From NCBI GenBank assembly GCA_025353235.1, contig JANXQZ010001209.1:1-6173 (forward strand): a DNA stretch of 6,173 bases, read 5' to 3'. The stretch is from Bryobacterales bacterium. Lineage in GTDB: Bacteria > Acidobacteriota > Terriglobia > Bryobacterales > Bryobacteraceae. The notes below the pieces were generated by a model. That model had not been told where the DNA came from, searched no databases, and saw only the letters and a list, made by a program, of their open reading frames with translations. The stretch's first letter is position 1, and each line of letters begins with the position of its first letter. A program made the translations under genes and the position numbers. This document shows, piece by piece, positions 5,942 to 6,173 of this stretch.

Positions 5942-6173
5942 TTACATGTCAGTCATCGCGGCTACCAGCGCACCCTTTGCCGAGGTATGCAGCGGGTCGC
6001 TAGCCATGCGAACTTCGGACAGAGCGATGGGGAACTCCGACTCAAGCAGGATCTTTTCAAAGCGATCGCGGAAGCCTTTCGGCAGCGCCGTGCCGCCGCT
6101 TAGGACCAGCGGAACCGGCTTGCTGAATTTCGGCTTGTTCTTAGCGTTCTGAAACGCATCCCGCATCCCTTGC
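5942..6173 (-). CDS. C-terminal end of an actin/Hsp70-fold ATPase (5' part outside window)
   Basis: Only the last 76 residues are present. The frame stays open to the window edge (codons for Gln-Gly precede the first internal Met at 6166), so the true start almost certainly lies outside. The fragment contains PVPLVLSGGTALPKGFRDRF, which fits the adenosine-binding motif of the actin/Hsp70/FtsA superfamily (hydrophobic-x-hydrophobic-x-Gly-Gly-x-Ser/Thr). It continues with a helix, the stretch SEVRMASDPLHTSAKGALV and a short Ala-rich end, the order seen at the C-terminus of MreB/ParM/FtsA-like and EutJ/DnaK-like proteins. Which subfamily cannot be decided from this piece: filament-forming cell-shape or segregation protein, or a chaperone-like ATPase. 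It lacks the long substrate-binding domain of true DnaK, since it ends right after the ATPase fold. It is convergent with sdaA, 4 bp away. Confidence 0.75.
   Translation of the reverse strand, partial: QGMRDAFQNAKNKPKFSKPVPLVLSGGTALPKGFRDRFEKILLESEFPIALSEVRMASDPLHTSAKGALVAAMTDM

Noticed and set aside
5942..6166. Complete 74-residue small protein starting at the ATG at 6166
   Set aside because: The frame continues open to the window edge and the sequence matches the C-terminal end of an actin-fold ATPase, so it is a fragment of a larger gene, not a small complete one.

Overview
The window is a densely packed stretch of bacterial chromosome. It is moderately GC-rich, with seven protein genes on alternating strands and almost no spare DNA. 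I see no RNA gene, insertion sequence, phage gene, CRISPR array or origin. The gene types suggest a soil or environmental Gram-negative bacterium: an acidobacterial-style BatA-like membrane protein beside a DUF58 protein, small exported beta-rich proteins, an exported M20 peptidase, and a single-chain iron-sulfur serine dehydratase. Acidobacteriota is my best guess, from resemblance of the proteins only; no marker gene in the window proves it.

Region by region. Positions 1-2201 (minus strand) hold a two-gene operon. It runs from a DUF58 protein with an intact von Willebrand A metal site (1302-2201) into a BatA-like membrane protein whose metal site is degenerate (1-1295, cut by the window edge). 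A 141-bp divergent intergenic region (2202-2342) separates it from an exported M20 metallopeptidase on the plus strand (2343-3746). That gene ends 3 bp short of a minus-strand pair of small exported proteins: a 117-residue secreted protein (4173-4526) followed by a 139-residue lipoprotein (3750-4169). A 46-bp divergent gap leads to sdaA, L-serine ammonia-lyase, on the plus strand (4573-5937). sdaA ends 4 bp from the C-terminus of an actin/Hsp70-fold ATPase on the minus strand (5942-6173, cut by the window edge).

How the genes relate. The DUF58 and BatA-like proteins very probably act together at the membrane, as in MoxR/DUF58/Bat-type systems, although no MoxR ATPase gene lies directly upstream. 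The M20 peptidase and SdaA both fit catabolism of peptides and amino acids, the first outside the cytoplasm and the second inside it, but they are separate transcription units. The two small exported proteins are translationally close and are the least understood part of the window. I found no convincing new defence, mobile or RNA system. The points worth following are the degenerate/intact metal-site pairing, the unknown exported pair, the C-terminal cysteine of SdaA, its possibly leaderless start, and the partial actin-like protein.
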